Of a stretch of DNA of 49,886 nt, positions 40,834 to 48,617 are shown piece by piece. The DNA is taken from assembly GCA_026391525.1 (NCBI GenBank), contig JAPLEF010000137.1:1-49886 (forward strand), written 5' to 3'. Made by a program: the position numbers and the translations under genes. The first letter of the stretch is position 1, and each line of letters starts with the position of its first letter. The notes below the pieces were generated by a model. It was not told where the DNA came from. It did no database searches and worked only from the letters and a program-made list of their open reading frames with translations. This DNA is from Sphingobacteriales bacterium. GTDB lineage: Bacteria; Bacteroidota; Bacteroidia; Chitinophagales; Chitinophagaceae.

Positions 40834-41877
40834 TTAATCTGTAATGAAAGGGTAATCTTGTTGAACATATACATCTTTCAGCAATTCATCATCATCAGGC
40901 CATGGGCTATCTTCTGCGAATTGAACCGATTCATCTACTTCCAGTTGTACCCTTTGATGAATTTCTTCTATTTCTTTTTCAGATAACTTATATGTTTTGA
41001 CAAGGATATCGTGCACATGATCAATAGGATCTTTCTCCTTGTATTCTTCCAATTCTTCTTTGGTGCGGTATTTTTGCGGATCGCTCATGCTATGGCCTTT
41101 ATACCGGTAGGTTTTAATTTCAAGTAAAGTTGGCCCCCCTTTTTCCCTTGCACGGTTAACTGCTCGAAGTACAGCATCGTGAACGGCTTCGGGACTCATT
41201 CCGTCAACAGCATCTGAAGGCATTTGGTATGCATCTCCTGTTTTATAAATATCAAGGGTTTTACTGGTTCTTGCCACTGATGTACCCATCGCGTAATTAT
41301 TGTTTTCACAAATAAAAACAACCGGAAGATCCCAGAGCATTGCCATATTAAAGGTTTCGTGCAACATACCCTGACGGGCGGCACCATCACCAAAGAAACA
41401 AAGTACCACATTGGATGTGCCTTTATATTTTTCGGCAAAAGCTAATCCGGCTCCGGTACCTATCTGAGCACCAACGATGCCATGTCCTCCAAAAAAATTC
41501 TCTTTTACTCCGAAGAAGTGCATGCTTCCACCCTTTCCTTTACTACAGCCGGTAGCTTTTCCGAACAATTCTGCCATACAGCTTTTTACAGAAATACCTT
41601 TTGCTATGGCCAGGCCGTGATCACGATAAGCTGTGATGAATTTATCATCAGCATTGGTTGCTGTCATACATCCTGCAGCCACTGCTTCCTGACCGATATA
41701 AAGGTGGCAAAAACCTCTGATTTTCTGCATGCCATACAGTTGTCCGGTTTTTTCTTCAAAACGGCGCAGCAATAACATCAGTTCGTACCAATAGAGATAA
41801 GTTTCTTTTGAAAACTTTGTTGCCAATGTAGAAAATTTAGGCGGCAAAGATAAGGGAGAAAAGCCAAAAATTTTCAT
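40834..41877 (-). CDS. pdhA: Pyruvate dehydrogenase E1 component, alpha subunit
   Basis: This 347-aa E1-alpha subunit pairs with PdhB to decarboxylate pyruvate and acylate lipoyl-E2. The TPP/Mg motif is 'Gly-Asp-Gly-Ala-Ala-Arg-Gln-Gly' ending about 25 residues later in 'Glu-Asn-Asn-Asn-Tyr-Ala'. Other marks are 'Cys-His-Leu-Tyr-Ile-Gly-Gln-Glu-Ala' and 'Tyr-Arg-Tyr-Lys-Gly-His-Ser-Met-Ser-Asp-Pro', the phosphorylation-loop equivalent. It is divergent from recF across a 119-bp gap. TAATTTAC ends just before the start and is a weak -7 match. The beta subunit is more than 5 kb away rather than adjacent. Confidence 0.94.
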   Translation of the reverse strand: MKIFGFSPLSLPPKFSTLATKFSKETYLYWYELMLLLRRFEEKTGQLYGMQKIRGFCHLYIGQEAVAAGCMTATNADDKFITAYRDHGLAIAKGISVKSCMAELFGKATGCSKGKGGSMHFFGVKENFFGGHGIVGAQIGTGAGLAFAEKYKGTSNVVLCFFGDGAARQGMLHETFNMAMLWDLPVVFICENNNYAMGTSVARTSKTLDIYKTGDAYQMPSDAVDGMSPEAVHDAVLRAVNRAREKGGPTLLEIKTYRYKGHSMSDPQKYRTKEELEEYKEKDPIDHVHDILVKTYKLSEKEIEEIHQRVQLEVDESVQFAEDSPWPDDDELLKDVYVQQDYPFITD

Positions 41878-41996
41878 GGGTTGTAAATTAGCAGGCGCTA
41901 AGATGACTTATTGTAATCCAATCAGTTAAAGCAATTTCAAAACCTAAATGCAGGGTTAGCTGATATCGTCGGGCAGCTTCGTATCTTGCAGTCAAC

Positions 41997-43121
41997 ATGT
42001 TTTGTCTGCACCATATCAGCCTCACCCATTTTAAAAACCACAGGCAATGTGAATTCCATTTTGAAGAGCCGGTGATTGGTATTACCGGAATGAATGGAAT
42101 GGGAAAAACCAATCTGCTTGATGCGATTTATTATTGTTGTTTTACCAAGAGCTATTTTGCTGCACAAGACCAGTTGTTGAGTACATTCGGACTGGATGGT
42201 TTCCGGCTGGAAGCGTATTTTGAAAAACAGGGCAAGCAATACACGGTAGTTTGTATTTTTCGTCCCGGAAGCAGGAAAGAGCTTCTTGTAAATGGAGTTC
42301 CATATGAAAAATTTTCGGCTCATATCGGATTATTCCCAGCCGTTTTTGTGGCACCCGACGATACCGAACTGATTAATGGCGGAAGTGAAGGGCGACGAAA
42401 ATTTGTAGATACTTTGCTAAGCCAATTGGATCCCCTCTACCTCCAGGAGCTGATAAACTATAACAAAATCCTGCTTCAGCGCAATAGTCTTTTGAAACAA
42501 ATGGCCGAACAACAAATGCGCGATCAAACCCTTTTGGAAGTGATCGACAGCCAATTGGCAGCTTCCGGGGAATTGATTTTTAAACGCCGTCAAAAGTTAA
42601 CTGAAGCTCTGCTGCCATTAGCCAATAGTCATTATCAAGATATCGCTCAAAAACCTGAATCCATTTCCATAAATTATGAAAGCCAGTTAATGCAAACCTC
42701 CTTTTTACAATTGTTACAAAATAACAGGGAGCGGGATTTGTTTCTGCAACGCACTAACGCAGGGATTCATAAAGATGATCTTCGGTTTGAATTAGATGAG
42801 AAATTATTCCGGCAGGTGGCCTCTCAGGGTCAGCGTAAAAGTTTACTGTTTGCATTAAAGATTGCTGAATACGATCTCCTGAAAAAAGCAAATGGCTTTG
42901 CCCCGTTATTGTTGCTGGATGATGTTTTTGAAAAGTTGGATGAACAGCGGATGCAAAATCTGTTATACAAAGTTTGTGAAGAAAGGCAGGGTCAGGTTTT
43001 TATTACAGATACGCATGAAACAAGATTAAACGAAGCATTCTCGAAGCTTAAAAGTGTTTCTGCAATTCATAATCTGGCTTCTGGCCCGGATGTAAAAGAA
43101 ACTATTATTTCATCCCAATAA
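41997..43121 (+). CDS. recF: DNA replication/repair protein RecF
   Basis: This 374-aa SMC-like ATPase helps load RecA at gapped DNA with RecO and RecR. Walker A is 'Gly-Met-Asn-Gly-Met-Gly-Lys-Thr-Asn-Leu-Leu-Asp-Ala-Ile', the ABC signature region is 'Ser-Gln-Gly-Gln-Arg-Lys-Ser', and Walker B with D-loop is 'Leu-Leu-Leu-Leu-Asp-Asp-Val-Phe-Glu-Lys-Leu-Asp'. Length and the start (Met-Phe-Cys-Leu-His-His-Ile) are normal. It is followed by the DUF721 gene after 15 bp. Confidence 0.95.
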   Translation: MFCLHHISLTHFKNHRQCEFHFEEPVIGITGMNGMGKTNLLDAIYYCCFTKSYFAAQDQLLSTFGLDGFRLEAYFEKQGKQYTVVCIFRPGSRKELLVNGVPYEKFSAHIGLFPAVFVAPDDTELINGGSEGRRKFVDTLLSQLDPLYLQELINYNKILLQRNSLLKQMAEQQMRDQTLLEVIDSQLAASGELIFKRRQKLTEALLPLANSHYQDIAQKPESISINYESQLMQTSFLQLLQNNRERDLFLQRTNAGIHKDDLRFELDEKLFRQVASQGQRKSLLFALKIAEYDLLKKANGFAPLLLLDDVFEKLDEQRMQNLLYKVCEERQGQVFITDTHETRLNEAFSKLKSVSAIHNLASGPDVKETIISSQ

Positions 43122-43136
43122 AACTAACTTTACTTC

Positions 43137-43418
43137 ATGGGAGAGATATCCTTACAAGAAGCGATGCAGCAATTTTTGCAGAAAAGCAAATTGAAGTCGG
43201 GTATTCAGGCAATGCAAATTGAAGATGCCTGGGAAAAAATCATGGGTAAAACAGTGGCCAAATACACTGAAAAAATCAAGATCATCAATCATACCCTTTT
43301 CATCCATACCAATGTAGCTCCTCTAAAACAAGAGTTACGTTTCCAGAAAGAAATAATCATCTCAAGAGTTAATGAGGCCTTAGGTGAGAAGGTGATCAAA
43401 GAAATAGTAATCAATTAA
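43137..43418 (+). CDS. DUF721 (DciA-like) protein
   Basis: This 93-aa protein of the DUF721/DciA family has 'Ala-Trp-Glu-Lys-Ile-Met-Gly-Lys-Thr-Val-Ala-Lys-Tyr-Thr' followed by 'Leu-Phe-Ile-His-Thr-Asn-Val-Ala-Pro-Leu-Lys-Gln-Glu-Leu'. DciA proteins help load the replicative helicase in bacteria that lack DnaC/DnaI. Adjacency to recF is common in this phylum and fits a replication role. The gene is convergent with the TraB/GumN gene, 14 bp apart. Confidence 0.88.
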   Translation: MGEISLQEAMQQFLQKSKLKSGIQAMQIEDAWEKIMGKTVAKYTEKIKIINHTLFIHTNVAPLKQELRFQKEIIISRVNEALGEKVIKEIVIN

Positions 43419-43432
43419 CATTTATCTCATCT

Positions 43433-44326
43433 CTATTTTGTAGTGTTTTCGATGGGCCTGAGGGTGAACCCTTCCTTTTTCAATAAGGAGATGAGCCCAT
43501 TTTCACCAACCAAATGCCCGGCACCTACTGCAATAAAAATATTTTTTTCCGGAAGGATTTCCCTGAGCTGTATAACCCAATTCTTATTCCTGTTATCGAG
43601 CATTACTTCTTTAGTATCCGAAAAGCCAGGTTCCTTATCGAGTAAATGTTGAAGTTCATCCAGATGCTGTTTCTGATAAACTTCAAGCATCGAGTTAAAA
43701 GTTTTACTATAACTTTCGATGCTGTCTATGGTTTGCAACAAGGCTTCGGCCTGCTTTTCGTATGGAATACTATCAAATATCCCTGCCTGAAAGGCGATGG
43801 TTTCGAATCCGTTGATGGTTTTATTTTGCTTTTTTGCAATGATCATCAATTCCTGCTCTATTCCACTCATCTGGGCACAGGGCATCATTTTCGGATACAA
43901 CATGGCTTCGAGGAAATTGGGTTTCATTTTCTGAAAAAGGGAAAGTCCGGTTTGTAAGGAATCCTTGAAAAAATGTTCGAGACGGTTGTAATCTTCCGGC
44001 GTGTAAAGGTCTTTGAGTGTTTTCCCATCTTTCATATTCATGAAAAAAATGGCCCCAAGCGTATTAGCTGCATCATCAAGATCCATTTCAAGATATAATT
44101 CCTTGCTTCTTTCCAAACCTTTCAGGAGGTTAGTTGAAAAGGCGATATCTTTTTTGCACATGAGGTGAAAGGTGCCAAAAAGGTAACTGGGTTCTTTCAA
44201 GCCTTTACCGCTGATTTCCCACAAAAGACTGTTATCATCTTTTTGTGAGGGCAGCGTTTCTGCTTTCTGTGAACGGCACGACTGAAAAGTAAGGAAGGGA
44301 ATTAAAAAGAAGATCGATCTGAGCAT
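43433..44326 (-). CDS. TraB/GumN family lipoprotein
   Basis: This 297-aa protein has a lipobox (Phe-Gln-Ser-Cys) and the TraB/GumN (TIKI-like) fold. Motifs are 'Tyr-Leu-Phe-Gly-Thr-Phe-His', a Glu in 'Leu-Tyr-Leu-Glu-Met-Asp', 'Gly-Ile-Glu-Gln-Glu-Leu', 'Asp-Asn-Arg-Asn-Lys-Asn-Trp' and 'Ala-Val-Gly-Ala-Gly-His-Leu-Val-Gly-Glu-Asn-Gly'. Some relatives are metal-dependent proteases; bacterial roles are mostly unproven. It follows ubiD by 34 bp in the same direction. Confidence 0.88.
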   Translation of the reverse strand: MLRSIFFLIPFLTFQSCRSQKAETLPSQKDDNSLLWEISGKGLKEPSYLFGTFHLMCKKDIAFSTNLLKGLERSKELYLEMDLDDAANTLGAIFFMNMKDGKTLKDLYTPEDYNRLEHFFKDSLQTGLSLFQKMKPNFLEAMLYPKMMPCAQMSGIEQELMIIAKKQNKTINGFETIAFQAGIFDSIPYEKQAEALLQTIDSIESYSKTFNSMLEVYQKQHLDELQHLLDKEPGFSDTKEVMLDNRNKNWVIQLREILPEKNIFIAVGAGHLVGENGLISLLKKEGFTLRPIENTTK

Positions 44327-44360
44327 AAATAAAATTGAATAGTAAAGCTAACCAAAAAAC

Positions 44361-46226
44361 TCAGGCCAGTTTTCCATAAAGGCTTCCACCTTTGTTAAAA
44401 TATTTTTCGATGCTCTTTTCCACTGCAGGATCTTTTTCTACTGCAGGCGCATGATGCGGTTTTATACGGGCGTCGAAAATAATTGGACCATTACAACCCC
44501 AGTGTTTATTTTGGGTAAAGGCATCTACGCCATAAATATCATGTGATGGGTTGCAACGGGTAAAACACACCCAAAGGAAATTATTTAACGTACAGGCGGT
44601 GAAAGCAGCATCATCACAAACAATGATCAAAACTGTTGATTCAGCAAGTGGCATTCCTGATTGAATCGGATAACCCAATCCTTGCAACATGCTACTGAGC
44701 GCCTCCATTTCTATCTTAGATTGTTGAGCATTTTCATAAGCAATGCTTTGGATGGCCACCACGCCAGGCATCACTAGTATAGGATTTTCAAATCCCTTAA
44801 GGTTATACAGATTTGAAGGAACTTCAATTGATAATCTACGAACCGGTTCCCCATAAGCTGCGAATACCACCTTGCTTCCGGTATTGAGCCCGGTTCCACT
44901 GTAATCCAGCGTATCCATACTGGTATTCGTGTAAAAATGAATATCCCTTTGGGTAACCAACCTTTCGAATACATATTGAAAATAGGCTGGAACGTTATGG
45001 GTATCCAATTGCATGGTGTCATCTGCCGTGATGAAAAGGAATTTAGCCAGACTCAATTGTCCGGTTCCAAGGATATGGTTGGCGATCGTGAGCAATTCTG
45101 CAGGTTGTTTAGATGGCATATAAGGCGTATATCTTTCACTGCCGATGGCTAACAGTAAAGGATGTACGCCGGCCGCATCAACCGCATGAACTTGTTGTAA
45201 TCCGGGAATTTCCTGTTGAACTGCCGCCCCTGTCATTTCATGAATCAATTGCCCAAAGCTGGTATCTTCCTGTGGCGGCCTTCCTACAACCGTAAATGGC
45301 CAGATGGCATTCTTTCGTGCATACACTTTATGGATATGCATCAGGGGAAAAGGATGGGTTAGGCTGTAATAACCCAGATGATCTCCGAAAGGACCTTCCG
45401 GTTTGTTTTCGCCGGGTTTTACTTCACCGGTGATTACAAAATCAGCATCCGTACTGATGCAAAATCCTTCGTCATCATAACAATAACCGAATCTTTTCCT
45501 GCCCAGTACTCCGGCAAATGTCATTTCACTGATTCCTTCGGGCAATGGCATTACTGCGGCAACAGCATGTGCAGGCGGACCACCGGCGAAAATACTTACT
45601 TTAAGATTTTTGCCTTTTTTGTTCGCCTTTGTTTGATGCACTCCGATACCTCTGTGTAATTGATAATGCAATCCTGCTTCCTGATCAGGCAGGTATTGGT
45701 TTCCACTGATTTGAATACGGTACATGCCGAGATTAGCGTTCATGATTCCGGGGCAATCAGGATCTTCGGTATAAACTTGAGGAAGGGTTACAAAAGCGCC
45801 TCCATCTTTTGGCCAGTGAATCACTTGTGGAATTTCATGAAGGGCTATTTTACTGTGCATAACCGGACGGGAAAGCGGGTTCTTCTTTGGCAAAGCTTTA
45901 AATGCTGCAATTCCGGTTTTGAAATGTTGAAATGGATGTTTGATCGCTTTTATCGGATTATTTTTTATAGCGATGAGTTGCCGTACTAATTCAAGACTGT
46001 CTCTAAAAATGAATTTACTGCGATCAAGCGTTCCATAAATATTAGATGCAGCACGAAAACGGGAACCTTTTACATTTTCAAAAAGTAAAGCCGGACCTGC
46101 TGCTTCAAAAACCCTGAGATGAATAGCGGCCATTTGCAGGTTAGGATCAACTTCTTCTTTAATCCGAACGAGTTGTCCTGTATTTTCTAGGTCGAGTAAA
46201 CAATCTTCGAGAGATGAATAAGCCAT
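44361..46226 (-). CDS. UbiD family decarboxylase
   Basis: This 621-aa prenylated-FMN-dependent decarboxylase, by family, acts on aromatic or unsaturated carboxylic acids (menaquinone or ubiquinone routes or other aromatics). Conserved blocks are 'Val-Thr-Leu-Pro-Gln-Val', 'Gly-Met-Tyr-Arg-Ile-Gln', 'His-Arg-Gly-Ile-Gly', 'Pro-Glu-Gly-Pro-Phe-Gly-Asp-His-Leu-Gly-Tyr-Tyr' carrying the metal and proton-transfer residues, and 'Asp-Ile-Tyr-Gly-Val-Asp-Ala-Phe' near the end. No ubiX is in the window to make the cofactor. The substrate is unknown. Confidence 0.93.
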   Translation of the reverse strand: MAYSSLEDCLLDLENTGQLVRIKEEVDPNLQMAAIHLRVFEAAGPALLFENVKGSRFRAASNIYGTLDRSKFIFRDSLELVRQLIAIKNNPIKAIKHPFQHFKTGIAAFKALPKKNPLSRPVMHSKIALHEIPQVIHWPKDGGAFVTLPQVYTEDPDCPGIMNANLGMYRIQISGNQYLPDQEAGLHYQLHRGIGVHQTKANKKGKNLKVSIFAGGPPAHAVAAVMPLPEGISEMTFAGVLGRKRFGYCYDDEGFCISTDADFVITGEVKPGENKPEGPFGDHLGYYSLTHPFPLMHIHKVYARKNAIWPFTVVGRPPQEDTSFGQLIHEMTGAAVQQEIPGLQQVHAVDAAGVHPLLLAIGSERYTPYMPSKQPAELLTIANHILGTGQLSLAKFLFITADDTMQLDTHNVPAYFQYVFERLVTQRDIHFYTNTSMDTLDYSGTGLNTGSKVVFAAYGEPVRRLSIEVPSNLYNLKGFENPILVMPGVVAIQSIAYENAQQSKIEMEALSSMLQGLGYPIQSGMPLAESTVLIIVCDDAAFTACTLNNFLWVCFTRCNPSHDIYGVDAFTQNKHWGCNGPIIFDARIKPHHAPAVEKDPAVEKSIEKYFNKGGSLYGKLA

Positions 46227-46300
46227 GAAACAATTTAACGATTATCGCAGATCCTGAAAATTAAACAATTCAGACCAGCTACTGGTATAACACATGGCAA

Positions 46301-47149
46301 TCAGAAAGGTTTCGGGCAAGGGATACTTCCACGTCTGATTTTGACGCTGGGCTCCTTCACTTTCTTTTTTCCGCCAATCCGGAAACGCATGGAAACCCCC
46401 GTAAAATAATACCAGTCTTTACTTTTAGGATTTCCCCGGATGGCACCTTCTTGCGGATAGGAAGCTCCGTTAGAAAGTTCGTCTCCCCGGTAGGCCATTT
46501 TAACGGCTTGAGCGCCCCTTTGCTGACGGAGCAGGTTTTCGTCGATGTAGGTGGTACTAACATCATCGAGGTAATCGGTGAATGTTTTCCGCACACCAAT
46601 TACAAATGCGATCCGTTTATTATCGGTGAGTGCCCATTGCAAACCTCCTCCAAAAGGGATGCATATCTGGCGGAGGTTATATTTTTTTCTTCCCTGATAA
46701 AATCCCTGACCTTCGGTATCCAATTCCGATAATATTATTCTGGAACCGTTGCTTGCTTCTACATATGGGCTGAATTTGAAAATGCCCACACCGGTAAATA
46801 CGTACGGCGAAACTTTATGTTCATAAAGATCGAAGAGCACATATTCGAATCCTACAGAAAATTCGGTGATATCAGAGTTGAAGCTCAGGTTTCGGGCCTG
46901 ATTGATTTTACTGAATTTATCATTGGCATAAAGCTTCGCGAAACTCATATCAGCCCTGATGAGCATACGAGGGTTAAGTTCGAACATCATTCCGATACCC
47001 CAGGCTGGTTTTGCTCGGATAAGAGTGAATGCCTTATCCTGGATATCTCCAGAGTAATTAGCTGCTCCGGCAAATGCGGTAGTGAAAAAATTTTGCGACT
47101 TTACTCCTGTGCAAAGAATCAGCCCTATCGTCAACAGCCTGAATTTCAT
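46301..47149 (-). CDS. DUF6089 family outer-membrane protein
   Basis: This 282-aa secreted beta-barrel protein has a signal peptide ending Val-Lys-Ser-Gln and the family marks 'Ala-Asn-Tyr-Ser-Gly-Asp-Ile-Gln', 'Arg-Asn-Leu-Ser-Phe-Asn-Ser-Asp-Ile-Thr-Glu', 'Ser-Pro-Tyr-Val-Phe-Thr-Gly-Val-Gly-Ile-Phe' and 'Leu-Asp-Thr-Glu-Gly-Gln-Gly'. It is basic at the C-terminus (Gly-Gly-Lys-Lys-Lys-Val-Lys). Its function is unknown; it is probably an outer-membrane structural or assembly protein. It lies 26 bp after pdhB and 74 bp before ubiD, all leftward. Confidence 0.85.
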   Translation of the reverse strand: MKFRLLTIGLILCTGVKSQNFFTTAFAGAANYSGDIQDKAFTLIRAKPAWGIGMMFELNPRMLIRADMSFAKLYANDKFSKINQARNLSFNSDITEFSVGFEYVLFDLYEHKVSPYVFTGVGIFKFSPYVEASNGSRIILSELDTEGQGFYQGRKKYNLRQICIPFGGGLQWALTDNKRIAFVIGVRKTFTDYLDDVSTTYIDENLLRQQRGAQAVKMAYRGDELSNGASYPQEGAIRGNPKSKDWYYFTGVSMRFRIGGKKKVKEPSVKIRRGSIPCPKPF

Positions 47150-47175
47150 TTTGAATGATGTTAAAAACCAGTGGC

Positions 47176-48159
47176 TTAATTTCGGAGATACATCACTTCC
47201 TTAATCAATTTTACCGTACGGGTTACATCAGGAAGATAGGCTGCAACCAGATTAGGGGCATAATGCATCGGCGCATCTGCAGAAGTGATCCTGCGGATGG
47301 GGGCATCCAAATAATCGAACCCTTCTTTTTGGATGCGGTAAGTGATTTCAGAAGAAATCGATGAAAACGGCCATTGCTCTTCCACAATTACCAGTCGGTT
47401 GGTTTTCTTTACACTTTCCAGGATGGTAAACCAATCGAGCGGCCGGATGGTACGAAGATCGATCACTTCAGCCTCAATTTGTTCTTTGGCCAGTTCTTCT
47501 GCTGCACCTAAAGCTACTTTCATCATTTTATTAAATGAAACGATTGTAACATCTTTTCCGGTTCTAACCACATTAGCTTTACCAATTGGGATCAGGTACT
47601 CTTCTTCCGGAACTTCTCCTTTATCGCCATACATCACTTCACTTTCCATGAAAACCACCGGATCATCATCGCGGATGGCAGATTTTAATAATCCTTTTGC
47701 ATCATAGGGGTTGCTTACTGAAATCACTTTGATTCCCGGTATATTAGCATACATGCTCTCAAATGAAGTAGAATGCTGGGCACCTAATTGGCCGGCTGAA
47801 CCTGTTGCCCCTCTGAATACAATGGGGCATCCAACTTGCCCACCACTCATTGCCAGCATCTTAGAAGCGGTATTTAAAATTTGATCTAAAGCAAGTACAG
47901 CAAAATTCCAGGTCATGAATTCTACAATCGGACGAAGTCCGTTTTGAGCTGCACCTACTGCTATAGCGGTAAAACCCAGTTCAGCAATGGGCGTATCAAT
48001 AACACGCTTTTCTCCGAATTCGTTGAGCATACCCTGACTCACTTTATAAGCACCATTGTATTCTGCCACTTCTTCTCCCATCAGAAATACCCTTTCATCT
48101 AACCTCATTTCTTCCTGCATGGCTTCACGTAATGCTTCCCTGAATGCTATCTGACGCAT
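47176..48159 (-). CDS. pdhB: Pyruvate dehydrogenase E1 component, beta subunit
   Basis: This 327-aa E1-beta partner of PdhA helps bind TPP. Motifs are 'Gly-Glu-Glu-Val-Ala-Glu-Tyr-Asn-Gly-Ala-Tyr', 'Thr-Pro-Ile-Ala-Glu-Leu-Gly-Phe', 'Gln-Asn-Gly-Leu-Arg-Pro-Ile-Val-Glu-Phe-Met-Thr', 'Gln-His-Ser-Thr-Ser-Phe-Glu' and 'Asp-Leu-Arg-Thr-Ile-Arg-Pro-Leu-Asp'. It starts a leftward run pdhB, DUF6089, ubiD, traB/gumN. Its promoter (48187-48218) is embraced by an inverted repeat, suggesting specific control. It is about 5.3 kb from pdhA. Confidence 0.95.
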   Translation of the reverse strand: MRQIAFREALREAMQEEMRLDERVFLMGEEVAEYNGAYKVSQGMLNEFGEKRVIDTPIAELGFTAIAVGAAQNGLRPIVEFMTWNFAVLALDQILNTASKMLAMSGGQVGCPIVFRGATGSAGQLGAQHSTSFESMYANIPGIKVISVSNPYDAKGLLKSAIRDDDPVVFMESEVMYGDKGEVPEEEYLIPIGKANVVRTGKDVTIVSFNKMMKVALGAAEELAKEQIEAEVIDLRTIRPLDWFTILESVKKTNRLVIVEEQWPFSSISSEITYRIQKEGFDYLDAPIRRITSADAPMHYAPNLVAAYLPDVTRTVKLIKEVMYLRN

Positions 48160-48180
48160 GTTATCTATGTTTTATAAAAT

Positions 48181-48227
48181 GTGAAGCAAATTTATAGCAT
48201 ACCCTCCACTCCTGCAAATTGCTTCAC
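48181..48227. promoter_or_regulatory. Inverted repeat enclosing the pdhB promoter
   Basis: GTGAAGCAA (48181-48189) and TTGCTTCAC (48219-48227) are perfect 9-bp inverted arms; three more pairs are possible past one bulged base. The minus-strand promoter elements TTTG (48215-48218) and TAAATTTG (48187-48194) overlap the arms' inner sides. It is a candidate operator. Confidence 0.6.
48187..48218 (-). promoter_or_regulatory. pdhB promoter
   Basis: On the minus strand, TTTG (48215-48218), a 20-nt spacer, then TAAATTTG (48187-48194), close to the Bacteroidota consensus. The predicted start lies about 20 nt before the pdhB ATG. Confidence 0.65.
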
Positions 48228-48258
48228 AAGATTGCTGAATGAATTATTAAACCCAAAT

Positions 48259-48283
48259 AAAAAAAGGATGCTGTTGAGCATCC
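48259..48283 (-). terminator. Rho-independent terminator downstream of the thiolase gene
   Basis: On the minus strand GGATGCT, a 4-nt loop and AGCATCC form a 7-bp perfect stem followed by seven T. It lies 335 bp after the thiolase stop and 41 bp upstream of the pdhB -33 element. Confidence 0.8.
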
Positions 48284-48333
48284 TGATAATTTGGTTTTTC
48301 TAGTTTAATACTAAAGTTGACACTAATCGTAGG

Positions 48334-48350
48334 TGCATAAATTTTATGCA
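48334..48350. repeat. Perfect palindrome TGCATAAA-N-TTTATGCA
   Basis: Two 8-bp arms around one central base, in the gap between the thiolase gene and pdhB. It could be a protein binding site or an RNA hairpin. Confidence 0.6.
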
Positions 48351-48617
48351 ATGAGATGTAGCAAAAAATTACTGTTCAAGTTTCTTTAGGTAACCCGAAA
48401 CCTAAAATTGATTCAAAGGATGGTGGTAAATTATTTTCCGGGAGAGAGGATAAATGATATGCTTCGGTTGGTACAGTACTCGTTGATATTGAACACTGAA
48501 GTTTGATATCAATTGCAAAATAGGCAAATTTTTTAATTAAGCAAATCCAAAAAAAAAATTATTTAAAAAGAGCTGTTCATTCAAACTCTTCTTTCCTTGA
48601 TTTAAAGCAAAACAATC

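Larger units (their letters stand above)
48228..48617. other. Non-coding gap between thiolase gene and pdhB
   Basis: No start-codon-bearing gene is supported. The gap contains a minus-strand terminator (48259-48283), an 8-bp perfect palindrome (48334-48350), a TTGATAT...ATATCAA dyad (48483-48512), a minus-strand TTTG-N19-TATTTTG promoter-like pair near 48520-48546, and a very A-rich block (48550-48570). It may be a long 3' UTR of the thiolase mRNA or hold a small RNA. Confidence 0.5.

Noticed and set aside
41937-42323. 128-codon minus-strand frame over the start of recF
   Set aside because: It lies opposite the Walker A region of recF and has no family resemblance; a shadow.
48376-48558. Open minus-strand frame with protein-like Pro/Glu/Ser composition in the gap before pdhB
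   Set aside because: It contains no ATG, GTG or TTG after the upstream stop and ends in TGA, so it cannot be called a gene. It may be chance or a remnant.
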